DNA from: JANMDS01 sp031430575
GTDB taxonomy: Bacteria > Pseudomonadota > Gammaproteobacteria > Burkholderiales > Casimicrobiaceae
Direction of reading: 5' to 3'
DNA length: 64,000 nt
Assembly (NCBI GenBank): GCA_031430575.1
Contig: JANPBT010000015.1
Coordinates: 1 to 64,000, forward strand
A model generated the notes under the pieces. It did not search any database and was not told the origin of the DNA. It worked only from the letters and a program-made list of their open reading frames with translations. Of the stretch, positions 33,757 through 42,042 are shown one piece after another (positions within the stretch are counted from its first letter, which is position 1; every line of letters starts with the position of its first letter). The position numbers were made by a program, and so were the translations under genes.

Positions 33757-34827
33757 ATGACGAACTTATTGAAATCAGAAAACCCTTCCCTGCGCTGGCT
33801 TGGGTTTGGGATGATCGCGCTTGCCCTCATCGCGCTGCCGTTCGCATTGCAATGGGCGGGCACTGCCTGGGTGCGTATCGCTAACTTGGCCGTGCTTTTT
33901 GCGTTGCTCTCTGTCGGGCTCAATATCGTTGTGGGTTTTGCCGGATTACTCGATTTGGGTTACATCGCATTTTTCGCCGTTGGCGCTTATACCTACGCGC
34001 TCTTGGCATCGCCCCATTTTGGGCTGCATTTACCCTTCTATGTCATCTTGCCAATTTGCGCAGCGGTGGCGTGTTTGTTTGGCGTGTTGCTAGGCGCACC
34101 AACGTTAAAGCTGCGTGGCGACTACCTTGCCATTGTGACGCTTGGATTCGGCGAAATCATCCGGATATTGATGAATAATCTATCGCAGCCGATCAATATC
34201 ACCAACGGGCCGCAGGGCATCACGGGCATCGATAACTTTACTTTCTTCGGCTTTGATTTCGGTAAGAAAGAAGAGATTTTTGGCTTTGAATGGTCCGGGC
34301 CTTTGAAGTACTATTTTTTGCTGGTCGCAATTTTGATGCTCGCGGTCATGGTCAATTTCAGGCTGAAAAATTCTCGTATTGGGCGGGCATGGGAAGCCAT
34401 TCGCGAAGATGAAATCGCCGCCCGTGCCATGGGTATCGACACCACGAAAATGAAACTTCTCGCCTTCGCGATGGGTGCGTCTTTTGGCGGCGTTGCCGGC
34501 GGTATTTTTTCTGCGCTGCAGGGCTTTATCTCGCCAGAATCTTTCGTATTGGGTGAGTCGATCATCGTCTTGGCGATGGTGGTGCTCGGTGGCATGGGCA
34601 ATATTTGGGGCGTCGTGCTTGGCGCGGTGCTGCTCTCGTTTGTGCCTGAAATTCTGCGCTATACCGTAGAGCCATTTCAAAAGATGGTGCTCGGTCAAGT
34701 ATGGATTGAGCCTGAAATTATTCGCATGTTGCTCTTCGGCCTTGCGCTTGTGCTCATGATGTTGTATCGACCGGCGGGCATGCTGCCATCGGCCGTCCGC
34801 AAACGTGAATTGGCGAAGGAGGAATGA
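33757..34827 (+). CDS. livM: Branched-chain amino-acid ABC transporter permease LivM (second system)
   Basis: 356 residues. Typical features are SVGLNIVVGFAGLLDLGYIAF, APTLKLRGDYLAIVTLGFGE, NITNGPQGITGID and GRAWEAIREDEIAARAMGI. AAGGAG at 33745-33750 gives correct spacing to ATG 33757; the codon at 33754 is also ATG. The longer frame overlaps livH and is less likely. Confidence 0.95.
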   Translation: MTNLLKSENPSLRWLGFGMIALALIALPFALQWAGTAWVRIANLAVLFALLSVGLNIVVGFAGLLDLGYIAFFAVGAYTYALLASPHFGLHLPFYVILPICAAVACLFGVLLGAPTLKLRGDYLAIVTLGFGEIIRILMNNLSQPINITNGPQGITGIDNFTFFGFDFGKKEEIFGFEWSGPLKYYFLLVAILMLAVMVNFRLKNSRIGRAWEAIREDEIAARAMGIDTTKMKLLAFAMGASFGGVAGGIFSALQGFISPESFVLGESIIVLAMVVLGGMGNIWGVVLGAVLLSFVPEILRYTVEPFQKMVLGQVWIEPEIIRMLLFGLALVLMMLYRPAGMLPSAVRKRELAKEE

Positions 34828-34828
34828 G

Positions 34829-35632
34829 ATGAAAAATATTATCCTTAAAGCCGATCACGTCACCAAGCATTTTGGCGGTATCAAGGCATTGACCGACGTC
34901 TCCTTTGAAATTCCGCAGGGCTCGATTTACGGCTTGATTGGCCCCAACGGCGCGGGGAAGACCACCTTTTTTAATGTGCTCACCGGCATCTATACACCTG
35001 ATGAAGGCAGCTTCATCTTCGATGGCAAATCGCTCACTGGCTTAAAACCAAGCGACGTCTGCGCTGCAGGTATTGCCCGCACATTTCAAAATATTCGTCT
35101 TTTTAGTAATTTGTCGGCGCTTGAAAATGTAATGATTGGTCGTCACGTGCGCACGCGCGCAGGGATCTGGGGGGCGATGCTGCAAACGAAAGCAACACGC
35201 GACGAAGAGGCTGCGATTGAAGTGCGCGCGCGCGAGATTCTCGACTACGTTGGCGTGGCCCATCGCGCGAACGATTTGGCCAAGCATTTAAGCTATGGCG
35301 ACCAGCGGCGATTGGAAATTGCGCGCGCGTTGGCCACCGACCCAAAATTACTCGCGCTCGACGAGCCGGCCGCCGGAATGAACGCCACTGAAAAACTCGG
35401 CCTCAAGACCTTGATTGAGAAAATCCGTAAAGATGGTATGACCGTCTTGCTGATTGAGCACGATATGAAGCTGGTGATGAATGTGGTCGATCAATTGGTG
35501 GTGCTTGAATACGGCAAGAGCATCGCCGAAGGCTTGCCCCGTGATGTGCAAAATAATCAGAAAGTGATCGAAGCGTATCTCGGTGTTTCCGATGAAGATA
35601 TGGAAAAAGCCCAAGCAGAGGAAGTGCAATGA
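34829..35632 (+). CDS. livG: Branched-chain amino-acid ABC transporter ATP-binding protein LivG (second system)
   Basis: 267 residues. Walker A is GPNGAGKTTFFN, then GIARTFQNIRLFSNLSALENVM, the signature-region LSYGDQRRLEIARAL, Walker B LLALDEPAAGMN and LLIEHDMKLVM. C-terminal KVIEAYLGV is usual. GGAGG precedes ATG 34829, one base after the livM stop; it overlaps livF by 4 bases (ATGA). Confidence 0.95.
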   Translation: MKNIILKADHVTKHFGGIKALTDVSFEIPQGSIYGLIGPNGAGKTTFFNVLTGIYTPDEGSFIFDGKSLTGLKPSDVCAAGIARTFQNIRLFSNLSALENVMIGRHVRTRAGIWGAMLQTKATRDEEAAIEVRAREILDYVGVAHRANDLAKHLSYGDQRRLEIARALATDPKLLALDEPAAGMNATEKLGLKTLIEKIRKDGMTVLLIEHDMKLVMNVVDQLVVLEYGKSIAEGLPRDVQNNQKVIEAYLGVSDEDMEKAQAEEVQ

Positions 35633-36351
35633 GCGCGCCGGTACTTGAGCTAAAAGATTTAAGCGTTTCTTATGGCGGCATCAAGGCCGTGCGGGGGATC
35701 AGTCTGCATGTCAATGCGGGCGAACTCGTCACACTCATCGGCGCCAATGGCGCAGGTAAGAGCACCACCTTGCGCGCGATCACCGGTCTCGTTCATCCCT
35801 CAGCCGGACAGGTCATTTACAACGGCGTTGACATCACCAACACCGATTCTTTCAAACTGGTCGAGCAAGGTTTGGTCATGGTGCCAGAAGGGCGCGGTAT
35901 TTTCGGCCAACTCACCATCGAAGAAAATTTGGCGATGGGCGCATTCGTGCGCAATGATCGCGTCGCCGTCGCGCAGGAAATCGAAAATGTATTCGATATT
36001 TTCCCGCGCCTTAAAGAGCGTCGTAAGCAATCTGCTGGCACGCTATCTGGTGGCGAGCAGCAGATGTTGGCGATGGGGCGGGCGCTATTGTCCAAACCAA
36101 AATTACTTTTGCTCGACGAGCCCTCGATGGGCTTAGCACCACTCATGATCAAAAAAATCTTTGAGACCGTGGCGATGATCGCCAAGCAAGGCACGACCAT
36201 TTTGCTCATCGAGCAAAACGCAAAACTCGCGCTAAAGGCTGCGAATCGTGCTTACGTGATGGAGTCTGGCGTAATTACGTTGGAAGGCGATGCCAAAGCG
36301 ATGCTCGATGACCCAAAGGTGAAAGCAGCCTACCTCGGCGAAGGTCATTAA
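35629..36351 (+). CDS. livF: Branched-chain amino-acid ABC transporter ATP-binding protein LivF (second system)
   Basis: 240 residues. Walker A GANGAGKST, VMVPEGRGIFGQLTIEENL, signature LSGGEQQMLAMGRAL, Walker B LLLLDEPSMGLAP, LLIEQNAKLAL and the end KAAYLGEGH are all standard LivF. It is the last gene of the set. Compared with the copy at 12.4 kb it is shorter and lacks the basic tail. Confidence 0.95.
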   Translation: MSAPVLELKDLSVSYGGIKAVRGISLHVNAGELVTLIGANGAGKSTTLRAITGLVHPSAGQVIYNGVDITNTDSFKLVEQGLVMVPEGRGIFGQLTIEENLAMGAFVRNDRVAVAQEIENVFDIFPRLKERRKQSAGTLSGGEQQMLAMGRALLSKPKLLLLDEPSMGLAPLMIKKIFETVAMIAKQGTTILLIEQNAKLALKAANRAYVMESGVITLEGDAKAMLDDPKVKAAYLGEGH

Positions 36352-36363
36352 GCCAGGCGCTCA

Positions 36364-36381
36364 ATACCTGCGCCGTAGATC
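36364..36381 (+). repeat. Degenerate 18-bp repeat after livF
   Basis: ATACCTGCGCCGTAGATC, with three differences from the consensus, 13 bases after the livF stop. Position supports it being a decayed member. Confidence 0.4.
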
Positions 36382-36424
36382 TGCTTTACAAGCAACATTT
36401 TTTTTACTCAGGTAAGCTGTCGCA

Positions 36425-37147
36425 ATGGATTCGTTTTTTACGCTCATTTCTCTTTTGCTCACCCTCGTGATCGGCGCGGGTATCGGCTGGTGGCTTAAAA
36501 AGCCCAAATCTGCGCCGCAGGTATCAACGATGATTCACAGCTCGCTAGAAGACTTGCGTGCCATCGGTGAACTTTCCGTTTTCAAAGCGATTACCAAAGA
36601 AATCGTGACTGAGACAGGGCATACTTTTGGTGATTTCGGTCGTAAATATTTAAGCTGGGCATTCTCGAAAAAAAAGCTCGCGATGATTTTCGAGTTTGAT
36701 ATTGACTTTCGCTATGATTTGCGCCGCCCCGATTTCATGATTGATGTGCAGGTGTTGCAGCCTTCGGGCCTTCGTCAGGCGGCGATCACGCTGCCGCCCT
36801 GTCAGTGCGCAGTCAATATTCGGGATATTCATTTCTATGATGAGCAGAAATCGGCCGCGCTGCCGTGGTTGCTACCGTCGCTCATTGGCGAGGCGTTTGG
36901 GTCAGGTTTTGATGAGGCCGATAAAAACCGATTGATCGCCGCTGCCCGCGAGCATGCGCAGAAAGAAGCGCAAATCCTCATCGATAAATTAAAGCCTGAA
37001 GTGGAGCGTTCGGCGCGCACCACGCTCGTAGCACTTGCCCAATCGTTTGGCGTAAAAGAAGTGCGCATTGCATTTCAGATTGAGCAAATTACTGCACCAT
37101 TGCCAGAGCTTACTTCAGAGTCGGGTGCGTTCAAGCTCGTCGCCTAA
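36425..37147 (+). CDS. Membrane-anchored DUF4230-like protein
   Basis: 240 residues. One N-terminal transmembrane helix (LISLLLTLVIGAGIGWWL) is followed by a soluble domain containing SLEDLRAIGELSVFKAITKE, FEFDIDFRYDLRRPDFMIDV and a helical C-terminal part (AREHAQKEAQILIDKLKPEVE, then LAQSFGVKEVRIAF). The pattern resembles the DUF4230 family, whose function is unknown. An exact copy of the dispersed repeat at 36507-36524 encodes SAPQVS (residues 29-34) at the junction of helix and domain. Confidence 0.75.
   Translation: MDSFFTLISLLLTLVIGAGIGWWLKKPKSAPQVSTMIHSSLEDLRAIGELSVFKAITKEIVTETGHTFGDFGRKYLSWAFSKKKLAMIFEFDIDFRYDLRRPDFMIDVQVLQPSGLRQAAITLPPCQCAVNIRDIHFYDEQKSAALPWLLPSLIGEAFGSGFDEADKNRLIAAAREHAQKEAQILIDKLKPEVERSARTTLVALAQSFGVKEVRIAFQIEQITAPLPELTSESGAFKLVA
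36507..36524 (-). repeat. 18-bp dispersed repeat, exact, inside the DUF4230-like gene
   Basis: Exact reverse copy read as TCT GCG CCG CAG GTA, i.e. SAPQV, in the linker just after the membrane helix. Confidence 0.9.
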
Positions 37148-37164
37148 GTACGTCGCTTGCAGGT

Positions 37165-37182
37165 ATACCTGCGGCGCAGTTT
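37165..37182 (+). repeat. 18-bp dispersed repeat, exact core, with a half copy abutting
   Basis: Core exact with TTT end. The bases just before it (GCAGGT) make the palindrome CAGGTATACCTG, as if two copies met tail to tail and one was reduced to its end. Between the DUF4230-like gene and recQ. Confidence 0.85.
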
Positions 37183-37213
37183 TCCTCCCTAAAACGTTTC
37201 GCAAAGCACCGCT

Positions 37214-39052
37214 ATGCCCGCATCCGCGCGCGCCACTGAAATCTTAAACCGCACGTTTGGTTATCCCGCATTTCGCGGGCTGCAATCAGCAGTGATCGCC
37301 CATATCGAGGCGGGCAATGATGCGCTCGTGCTCATGCCCACCGGCGGTGGTAAATCACTTTGTTATCAAGTGCCCGCGTTGGTGCGGGGAGGCCTGGGCG
37401 TGGTCGTCTCGCCGTTGATCGCACTCATGCAAGATCAAGTCGATGCGCTTCTTGAGCTTGGCATCGCAGCGGCGTTTCTAAATTCATCACAAAGCTTTGA
37501 TGAGGCCAACGCGACCGAGCAGCGCGTGCGCGCAGGTGAAATTAAATTGCTCTATGTCGCGCCCGAGCGGGTGATGACAGAGCGCTTTTTATCACTCCTT
37601 GAATCGCTTGAAGCCCGCGATCTGCTGGCACTTTTTGCGATTGACGAAGCCCATTGTGTCTCGCAATGGGGCCATGATTTCCGTGCAGATTATTTGCAAT
37701 TGGCGGTGCTCGCAGAGCGCTTCCCCAATGTGCCGCGCGTCGCGCTAACCGCCACTGCCGATGCCCTCACGCGCACTGAAATGCGCGCCCGATTGCATTT
37801 AGGTGAGGCGCGGGAATTCGTCTCAAGTTTTGATCGCCCCAACATTCAATACACTATTCTTGAGCGCGTTGACGAAAAAAAGCAGCTCAAGAAATTTCTT
37901 ACCGATCATCGCGATGAGGCTGGAATCGTCTATTGCCTCTCCCGTAAAAAAGTAGATGCGACTGCAGCTTGGCTTAACGAAGCAGGTGTTTCGGCACTGG
38001 CGTATCACGCGGGCATGAGCGCGGAAGATCGTCGCGAAAATCAATCACGATTCCTGCGTGAAGAAGGCATCGTCATGGTGGCGACGATAGCCTTTGGCAT
38101 GGGCATTGATAAACCGGATGTCCGCTTCGTCGTCCACCTTGATCTGCCTAAAAGTATCGAGAGCTATTATCAAGAAACGGGGCGCGCGGGGCGCGATGGT
38201 GACGCCTCGCAGGCTTGGATGCTCTATGGGCTTTCCGATGTTGTGCAGCAGGCGCGCTTCATCGAAGATAGCGATGCCAACGAAGACTTCAAGCGCGCCG
38301 CTCGGGTCAAGCTCGATACTTTGCTCGGCCTCTGCGAGACCAGCGTTTGCCGTCGCGCCCGCTTACTTTCTTACTTTGGTGAGTCCCATGCCGCGATGCA
38401 ATGCGGCAACTGTGATAACTGCATCGAGCCGCCGCAGCAATGGGATGCTACCGAGCCCAGCCGCATGGCGCTTTCGGCGATTTATCGCACGGGCCAGCGC
38501 TTTGGCGCGGCCTATATTATTGATGTGCTGCGCGGCGCGTCAACTGAAAATATCCGCACCCGTGGGCACGCTAATTTACCCGTCTACGGCATTGGTAAAA
38601 GCCTATCCGATCGCACTTGGCGCAATGTCTTGCGTCAGCTCATCACCCAGGGTTGGGTGCAGGTGGACGTGCAGGCGTATGGCGCGCTCACCTTAACGGA
38701 AACCTCGCGCCCGGTCTTGCGCGGCGAAGTGCCGGTGATGCTGCGCCCTGAGCGGGCCGAAGAGGCCGCGCCAAAAGCTGCGCCAAAAGCCCGGCGCACA
38801 ACCGAAGCGCCCGCAAATCTCAACGCCTCGCAAACGCGCTTGCTTGAAACGCTCAAAGCCTGGCGTCTTGAAACGGCGCGCGCCCACCGACTGCCCGCCT
38901 ATGTGATTTTGCATGACCGTGTGCTCGTTGAAATCGCGCAGCATCGCCCTGATTCGCTCTCTGCGCTCAATGCGGTGAGTGGTATCGGGCAAGCAAAAAT
39001 TGATCGCTACGGGAGTGCGATTTTGGCCTGCGTGCGTTCGGTAGACGCATAG
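37214..39052 (+). CDS. recQ: ATP-dependent DNA helicase RecQ
   Basis: 612 residues. Helicase motifs appear in order: FGYPAFRGLQSAVIAHIEAG (motif 0), MPTGGGKSLCYQVPAL (I), DEAHCVSQWGHDFRADY (II, DEAH), ALTATAD (III), IVYCLSRKKVD (IV), VMVATIAFGMGIDKPDVRFV (V) and QETGRAGRDG (VI). The RQC domain has zinc-binding cysteines (CRRARLLSYFGE, CGNCDNC). A short Ala/Lys-rich linker leads to the HRDC domain (RLPAYVILHDRVLVEIAQ). It unwinds DNA during recombination and repair. The repeats flank the gene but none lies inside it. Confidence 0.96.
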   Translation: MPASARATEILNRTFGYPAFRGLQSAVIAHIEAGNDALVLMPTGGGKSLCYQVPALVRGGLGVVVSPLIALMQDQVDALLELGIAAAFLNSSQSFDEANATEQRVRAGEIKLLYVAPERVMTERFLSLLESLEARDLLALFAIDEAHCVSQWGHDFRADYLQLAVLAERFPNVPRVALTATADALTRTEMRARLHLGEAREFVSSFDRPNIQYTILERVDEKKQLKKFLTDHRDEAGIVYCLSRKKVDATAAWLNEAGVSALAYHAGMSAEDRRENQSRFLREEGIVMVATIAFGMGIDKPDVRFVVHLDLPKSIESYYQETGRAGRDGDASQAWMLYGLSDVVQQARFIEDSDANEDFKRAARVKLDTLLGLCETSVCRRARLLSYFGESHAAMQCGNCDNCIEPPQQWDATEPSRMALSAIYRTGQRFGAAYIIDVLRGASTENIRTRGHANLPVYGIGKSLSDRTWRNVLRQLITQGWVQVDVQAYGALTLTETSRPVLRGEVPVMLRPERAEEAAPKAAPKARRTTEAPANLNASQTRLLETLKAWRLETARAHRLPAYVILHDRVLVEIAQHRPDSLSALNAVSGIGQAKIDRYGSAILACVRSVDA

Positions 39053-39369
39053 TTTTTTTGGCCATACCTGCTGCACAGATTTGCGTGTGAAATGGCGCCT
39101 GCGAGCGATTCAATTTTGGCGATGAAATCTTCTGGGGAATATTCATCGAGCGCTTTCCAAAGCATCAGAACACGATTTTCCCAATCTGCGGTTCGTGAAT
39201 GCATTGTCGCTGCGTAGGTAAACGCGAAATCTACGCCGCGGCGATCTAACAAAATGCATGACCTCGGTTGGTCGTTGTACGTTCGGCTTGCTATGTCCAC
39301 GATACGGCCGCAGACTTTGAGGTGTAAATTGCAGTTGCCCGCAGCCGGCGCGCTGCATTTCACCATCAT
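39007..39369 (-). CDS. Small hypothetical protein
   Basis: A 120-codon frame overlapping the end of recQ by 46 bases and running back to the VOC gene's ribosome-binding site. The middle (GVDFAFTYAATMHSRTADWE, VLMLWKALDEYSPEDFIAKI) reads like a genuine helical protein. The last third translates a degenerate copy of the dispersed repeat (39064-39081). I do not recognise it; it may be a real small gene whose end has been altered, or a chance frame. Confidence 0.35.
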   Translation of the reverse strand: MMVKCSAPAAGNCNLHLKVCGRIVDIASRTYNDQPRSCILLDRRGVDFAFTYAATMHSRTADWENRVLMLWKALDEYSPEDFIAKIESLAGAISHANLCSRYGQKNYASTERTQAKIALP

Positions 39370-39386
39370 CGTAAGGAGGCGATCTC

Positions 39387-39773
39387 ATGAAACGCGTTAC
39401 AGGTATTGGCGGCATCTTCTTCAAAGCGAAAGATGCGCCCGCGCTTCGCGCTTGGTACCAGCGGCATCTCGGCATCGATGTTCAAGAATGGGGCGGCACG
39501 GCGTTTACGTGGGCGGATTCAGCGGGTAATCCCGTTGGGGGAACTACCGTATGGTCTATCGGCTCGGCGGAAGGCGATCAATTCTCGCCGAGCACCGCAT
39601 CTTTCATGGTGAACTATCGCGTGGAAGACCTTCACCGATTAGTTAACGTGTTGCGAGAAGAGGGTTGCAATGTGCTCGAAAAAATAGATGATTCCGAGTA
39701 TGGAAAGTTTGCCTGGGTCATCGACCCTGAAGGTAATAAGGTAGAGTTGTGGCAACCGCCGGCGGGCCAATAA
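39387..39773 (+). CDS. VOC-superfamily protein (glyoxalase/dioxygenase fold)
   Basis: 128 residues. One vicinal-oxygen-chelate module: ITGIGGIFFKAKDAPALRAWY opens it, the middle has VNYRVEDLHRLVNVLREEGC, and it ends KFAWVIDPEGNKVELWQPP with the metal-binding glutamate. The substrate is unknown; similar small proteins are annotated as glyoxalase/bleomycin resistance-like. AAGGAGG precedes the ATG. Confidence 0.88.
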   Translation: MKRVTGIGGIFFKAKDAPALRAWYQRHLGIDVQEWGGTAFTWADSAGNPVGGTTVWSIGSAEGDQFSPSTASFMVNYRVEDLHRLVNVLREEGCNVLEKIDDSEYGKFAWVIDPEGNKVELWQPPAGQ

Positions 39774-40358
39774 GCAGGGTTGCGGCGCGGAATGGCAATC
39801 TGCCGCTTAGCGCCACGTTAAAACGTGAGTGCGTTTCAACCAAAAGCCAATCGCATGCTTCCGCACGAACCGTAGCCAAATACCTGCGGCGCAGAATGAG
39901 CCGTTTTCGGCAGATATTTCCCCCAAAGTGCCCTTGCTTTGCGCCAGGCATTTTCTGCAAAAGCACTGCTCCGGAGAGTAAATTCGCGCAAACTCCATAC
40001 GAGAGTGTTTCGCAGTTTTAGGTCGCACGTGGAAGATGCTTGGTAGCATCGATGCGCCCAAGTCGGCAGATAGAAATTGAAGCGATTAAGCTGCTAAATT
40101 TTCTGATGAATGGCTGTGGCTCGGGCATGATTACGCTTTCGCCCTGGCTCGAACGCCTACGGAACGAGGAGTACAGAAGCGGGGGAAGCCACAAATTTTT
40201 TATAACGATGTACAAATTTAGTTATCGTAATAAAAACCGTTTAATTAAGTAGGTTACGGAGAAAAGTATGGACAGATTATCCCGTAGGTTTTGCGGTATG
40301 CATTACGTTAGGCGCCAGAAGATACATTCTCCTCGCAACTACCGAGCAAGCAAACTCC
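39774..40358. other. 585-bp intergenic region with a possible cassette junction
   Basis: Holds a core-exact repeat at 39880-39897 (ends AAT) and then AT-richer sequence with no convincing gene. The word GTTAGGC at 40307-40313 matches the integron core-site pattern GTTRRRY, 45 bases before the TfoX-like gene. No complete attC or attI could be recognised to its left. Confidence 0.5.
39880..39897 (+). repeat. 18-bp dispersed repeat, exact core, forward orientation
   Basis: Last copy before the cassette-like segment; the next copy is at 41949. Confidence 0.85.
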
Positions 40359-40700
40359 ATGGCGAGTGATCAGAGCTACGTCGATTATGTCTGCGAGCAA
40401 GCAAGCCTAGGAAGCGCGCTATCGTACAAGAAAATGTTTGGAGAGTTCGCGCTCTATCTGGAGGGCAAAGTTGTCGCCCTCGTGTGCGACAACCAGCTAT
40501 TCCTGAAGCCAACACCCGAAGGCAAACAATTGCTTGGTGTCGTATCGGAGCACTCACCTTATCCTGGTGCGAAGCCACAATTCCGCCTTGGCGATGAACT
40601 GGACGACCGAGATTTATTGAAGCGCCTACTTGTGGCAACTGCGCGTGCGCTTCCGCCACCGAAGGCCAAGCCAGCGAAGCGAAAGCCGAAGGCCACATAA
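40359..40700 (+). CDS. TfoX/Sxy N-terminal-domain protein
   Basis: 113 residues matching the TfoX N-terminal domain: YKKMFGEFALYLEGKVVALV, then DNQLFLKPTPEGKQLL and PGAKPQFRLGDELDDRDLL. It ends in a Lys/Pro-rich tail (PPPKAKPAKRKPKA). Full-length TfoX/Sxy proteins activate natural competence in gammaproteobacteria. Stand-alone N-terminal domains are widespread, often on mobile DNA, and their role is less clear. The gene lies between a GTTAGGC word and a candidate attC, so it may be an integron gene cassette. Confidence 0.85.
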   Translation: MASDQSYVDYVCEQASLGSALSYKKMFGEFALYLEGKVVALVCDNQLFLKPTPEGKQLLGVVSEHSPYPGAKPQFRLGDELDDRDLLKRLLVATARALPPPKAKPAKRKPKAT

Positions 40701-40770
40701 GAAAGTCATGGTCAAAAACGGCTGTCAGTGGGCTTGCAGCATCTCGTATGCGTCTCGGGCACGCACTGGC

Positions 40771-40837
40771 GCCTAACCGTTCGACCGAGGACGTCACCCG
40801 GCAAGCCTGGCGCCGCCTCTCATCTCAATCGTTATGC
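40771..40837 (+). other. Candidate integron attC recombination site
   Basis: 67 bases opening with GCCTAAC (R'' pattern RYYYAAC) and closing with GTTATGC (R' pattern GTTRRRY except for one T). The outer parts pair imperfectly in the usual attC manner: TAAC-NN-TTC at the left and CTCAA-NN-GTTA at the right. It begins 70 bases after the TfoX-like stop and ends 4 bases before the hydrolase start, the normal arrangement for cassettes. No integron integrase is in the window. Confidence 0.5.
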
Positions 40838-40841
40838 CTAG

Positions 40842-41666
40842 GTGGGGAAGCCTTTGAAATATAGTCAGTTTGGTTCCGACAATGGACGCACAGTGATCTA
40901 TTTTCATGGAGCGCCTGGAGCGCCGGAAGAATGCAGCACTTTCGATCTGGCGGGAAAAGATCACCGCCTCAGGTTTATTTGTTTTGACCGGTTTTCAGTC
41001 GACTCATCCATCAATGGGGAAGCGTACTACAAACTTCTGGCAGATGAAATTTCGAGAATCTCATTTGGAAAACCAGTAGATATTGTTGGTTTTTCAATCG
41101 GTGCATTTATTGCGCTACAGACCATCCGTCACATGACTAATGGGGTCGGAAGTCTGCATTTGGTTTCTGCGGCTGCGCCACTGGAAGCTGGCGACTATCT
41201 TGAGACAATGGCCGGTAAGCAGGTTTTTAAGGTAGCAAAAGCAGCGCCCGCAGTGTTCGTTTTGTTGTCTTACTGGCAAGGATTACTTGCGCGGCTTTCA
41301 CCCAACGCCTTATTTAACTTGTTGTTTGCCAGTGCGTCGGGTGCAGATACTGTATTGGCTGCCGACCGTGAATTTCGCGCCGGTATCATCAAAGCAATGA
41401 AAGCCTGTTTCATTGGCCGCGTCCGAGGCTACACAAGAGACATTGGCCTGTACATACAGCCGTGGAATGCTACGCTTGCCGAGGTGTCGGTCAATACTTA
41501 TATTTGGCATGGGGCCGAGGACAACTGGGCTCCACCACTGATGGCAGAACACTTGAAATCCGCAATTCCCGGTTACAAATCGACCACGATTTTCAACGGG
41601 ATGTCGCACTATTCATGCCTGCACCAAGCCGCACGTGGAATATGCAAGTTATCTAGTGAGGCATAA
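40842..41666 (+). CDS. Alpha/beta hydrolase
   Basis: 274 residues. Seen are the oxyanion region YFHGAPGAPEE, the nucleophile elbow GFSIGAF (catalytic Ser), IWHGAEDNWAPPLMAEHL with the acid, and GMSHYS with the catalytic His. The substrate is unknown. The GTG start lies 4 bases after the candidate attC core, and the stop TAA lies inside GCATAAC, itself a core-like word. Fits a gene cassette. Codon use looks less biased than in neighbours. Confidence 0.85.
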   Translation: MGKPLKYSQFGSDNGRTVIYFHGAPGAPEECSTFDLAGKDHRLRFICFDRFSVDSSINGEAYYKLLADEISRISFGKPVDIVGFSIGAFIALQTIRHMTNGVGSLHLVSAAAPLEAGDYLETMAGKQVFKVAKAAPAVFVLLSYWQGLLARLSPNALFNLLFASASGADTVLAADREFRAGIIKAMKACFIGRVRGYTRDIGLYIQPWNATLAEVSVNTYIWHGAEDNWAPPLMAEHLKSAIPGYKSTTIFNGMSHYSCLHQAARGICKLSSEA

Positions 41667-42042
41667 CATGACCGTCGATTGGAACGCTTCTGTCGTCGCG
41701 CCCCTCTCCTGTTCGTTTGGCATCAGAAGGGCCGATGCGTTTCTTTGCCCTTTGTTGCTAATTTTTTTAGGCTATGTGCGCGACTCTATGTCCGAGCGAT
41801 CCCAAAGCCGCACGAGATATTCTCACGGGATTTACAGCGCGAGCCAACCTAAATCAGTGCTTGATTGCCTTGTATTTTCCCGGCCCCTCCGATACTAAAA
41901 AAAATACGTGCAATGCGCAAACGTGGAAATCGGACGCATCATCCGCAAATACCTGCGGCGCAAAACAAGCCATTTCCATCAGCGAGTTTTGCAGATAACG
42001 CTTGAAAAACGCCTATTCTGCGCCGCAGGTATTGCTTATAAA
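41667..42042. other. 376-bp intergenic region with an inverted repeat pair
   Basis: Starts with GCATAAC overlapping the hydrolase stop; a weak GTTTGGC follows at 41714, so a second attC is only possible. A forward repeat variant (41949-41966, core ending CGCAA) and a reverse copy (42015-42032) give perfectly paired 15-base arms 41948-41962 and 42019-42033, just beyond the EamA gene's 3' end, where they could act as a terminator. No gene seen. Confidence 0.55.

Noticed and set aside
35055..35072. CTGCGCTGCAGGTAT in the second livG
   Set aside because: It encodes CAAGIARTFQN, where GIARTFQN is conserved in LivG proteins, so the resemblance to the repeat is explained by coding constraint.
40040..40252. 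70-codon frame upstream of the TfoX-like gene
   Set aside because: No recognisable domain or ribosome-binding site, and the sequence is AT-rich filler between genes.
41661..41720. Second attC starting at GCATAAC
   Set aside because: The closing GTTTGGC and inner boxes do not fit the TAAC-NN-TTC / CTCAA-NN-GTTA pattern, so it was not annotated as a site.
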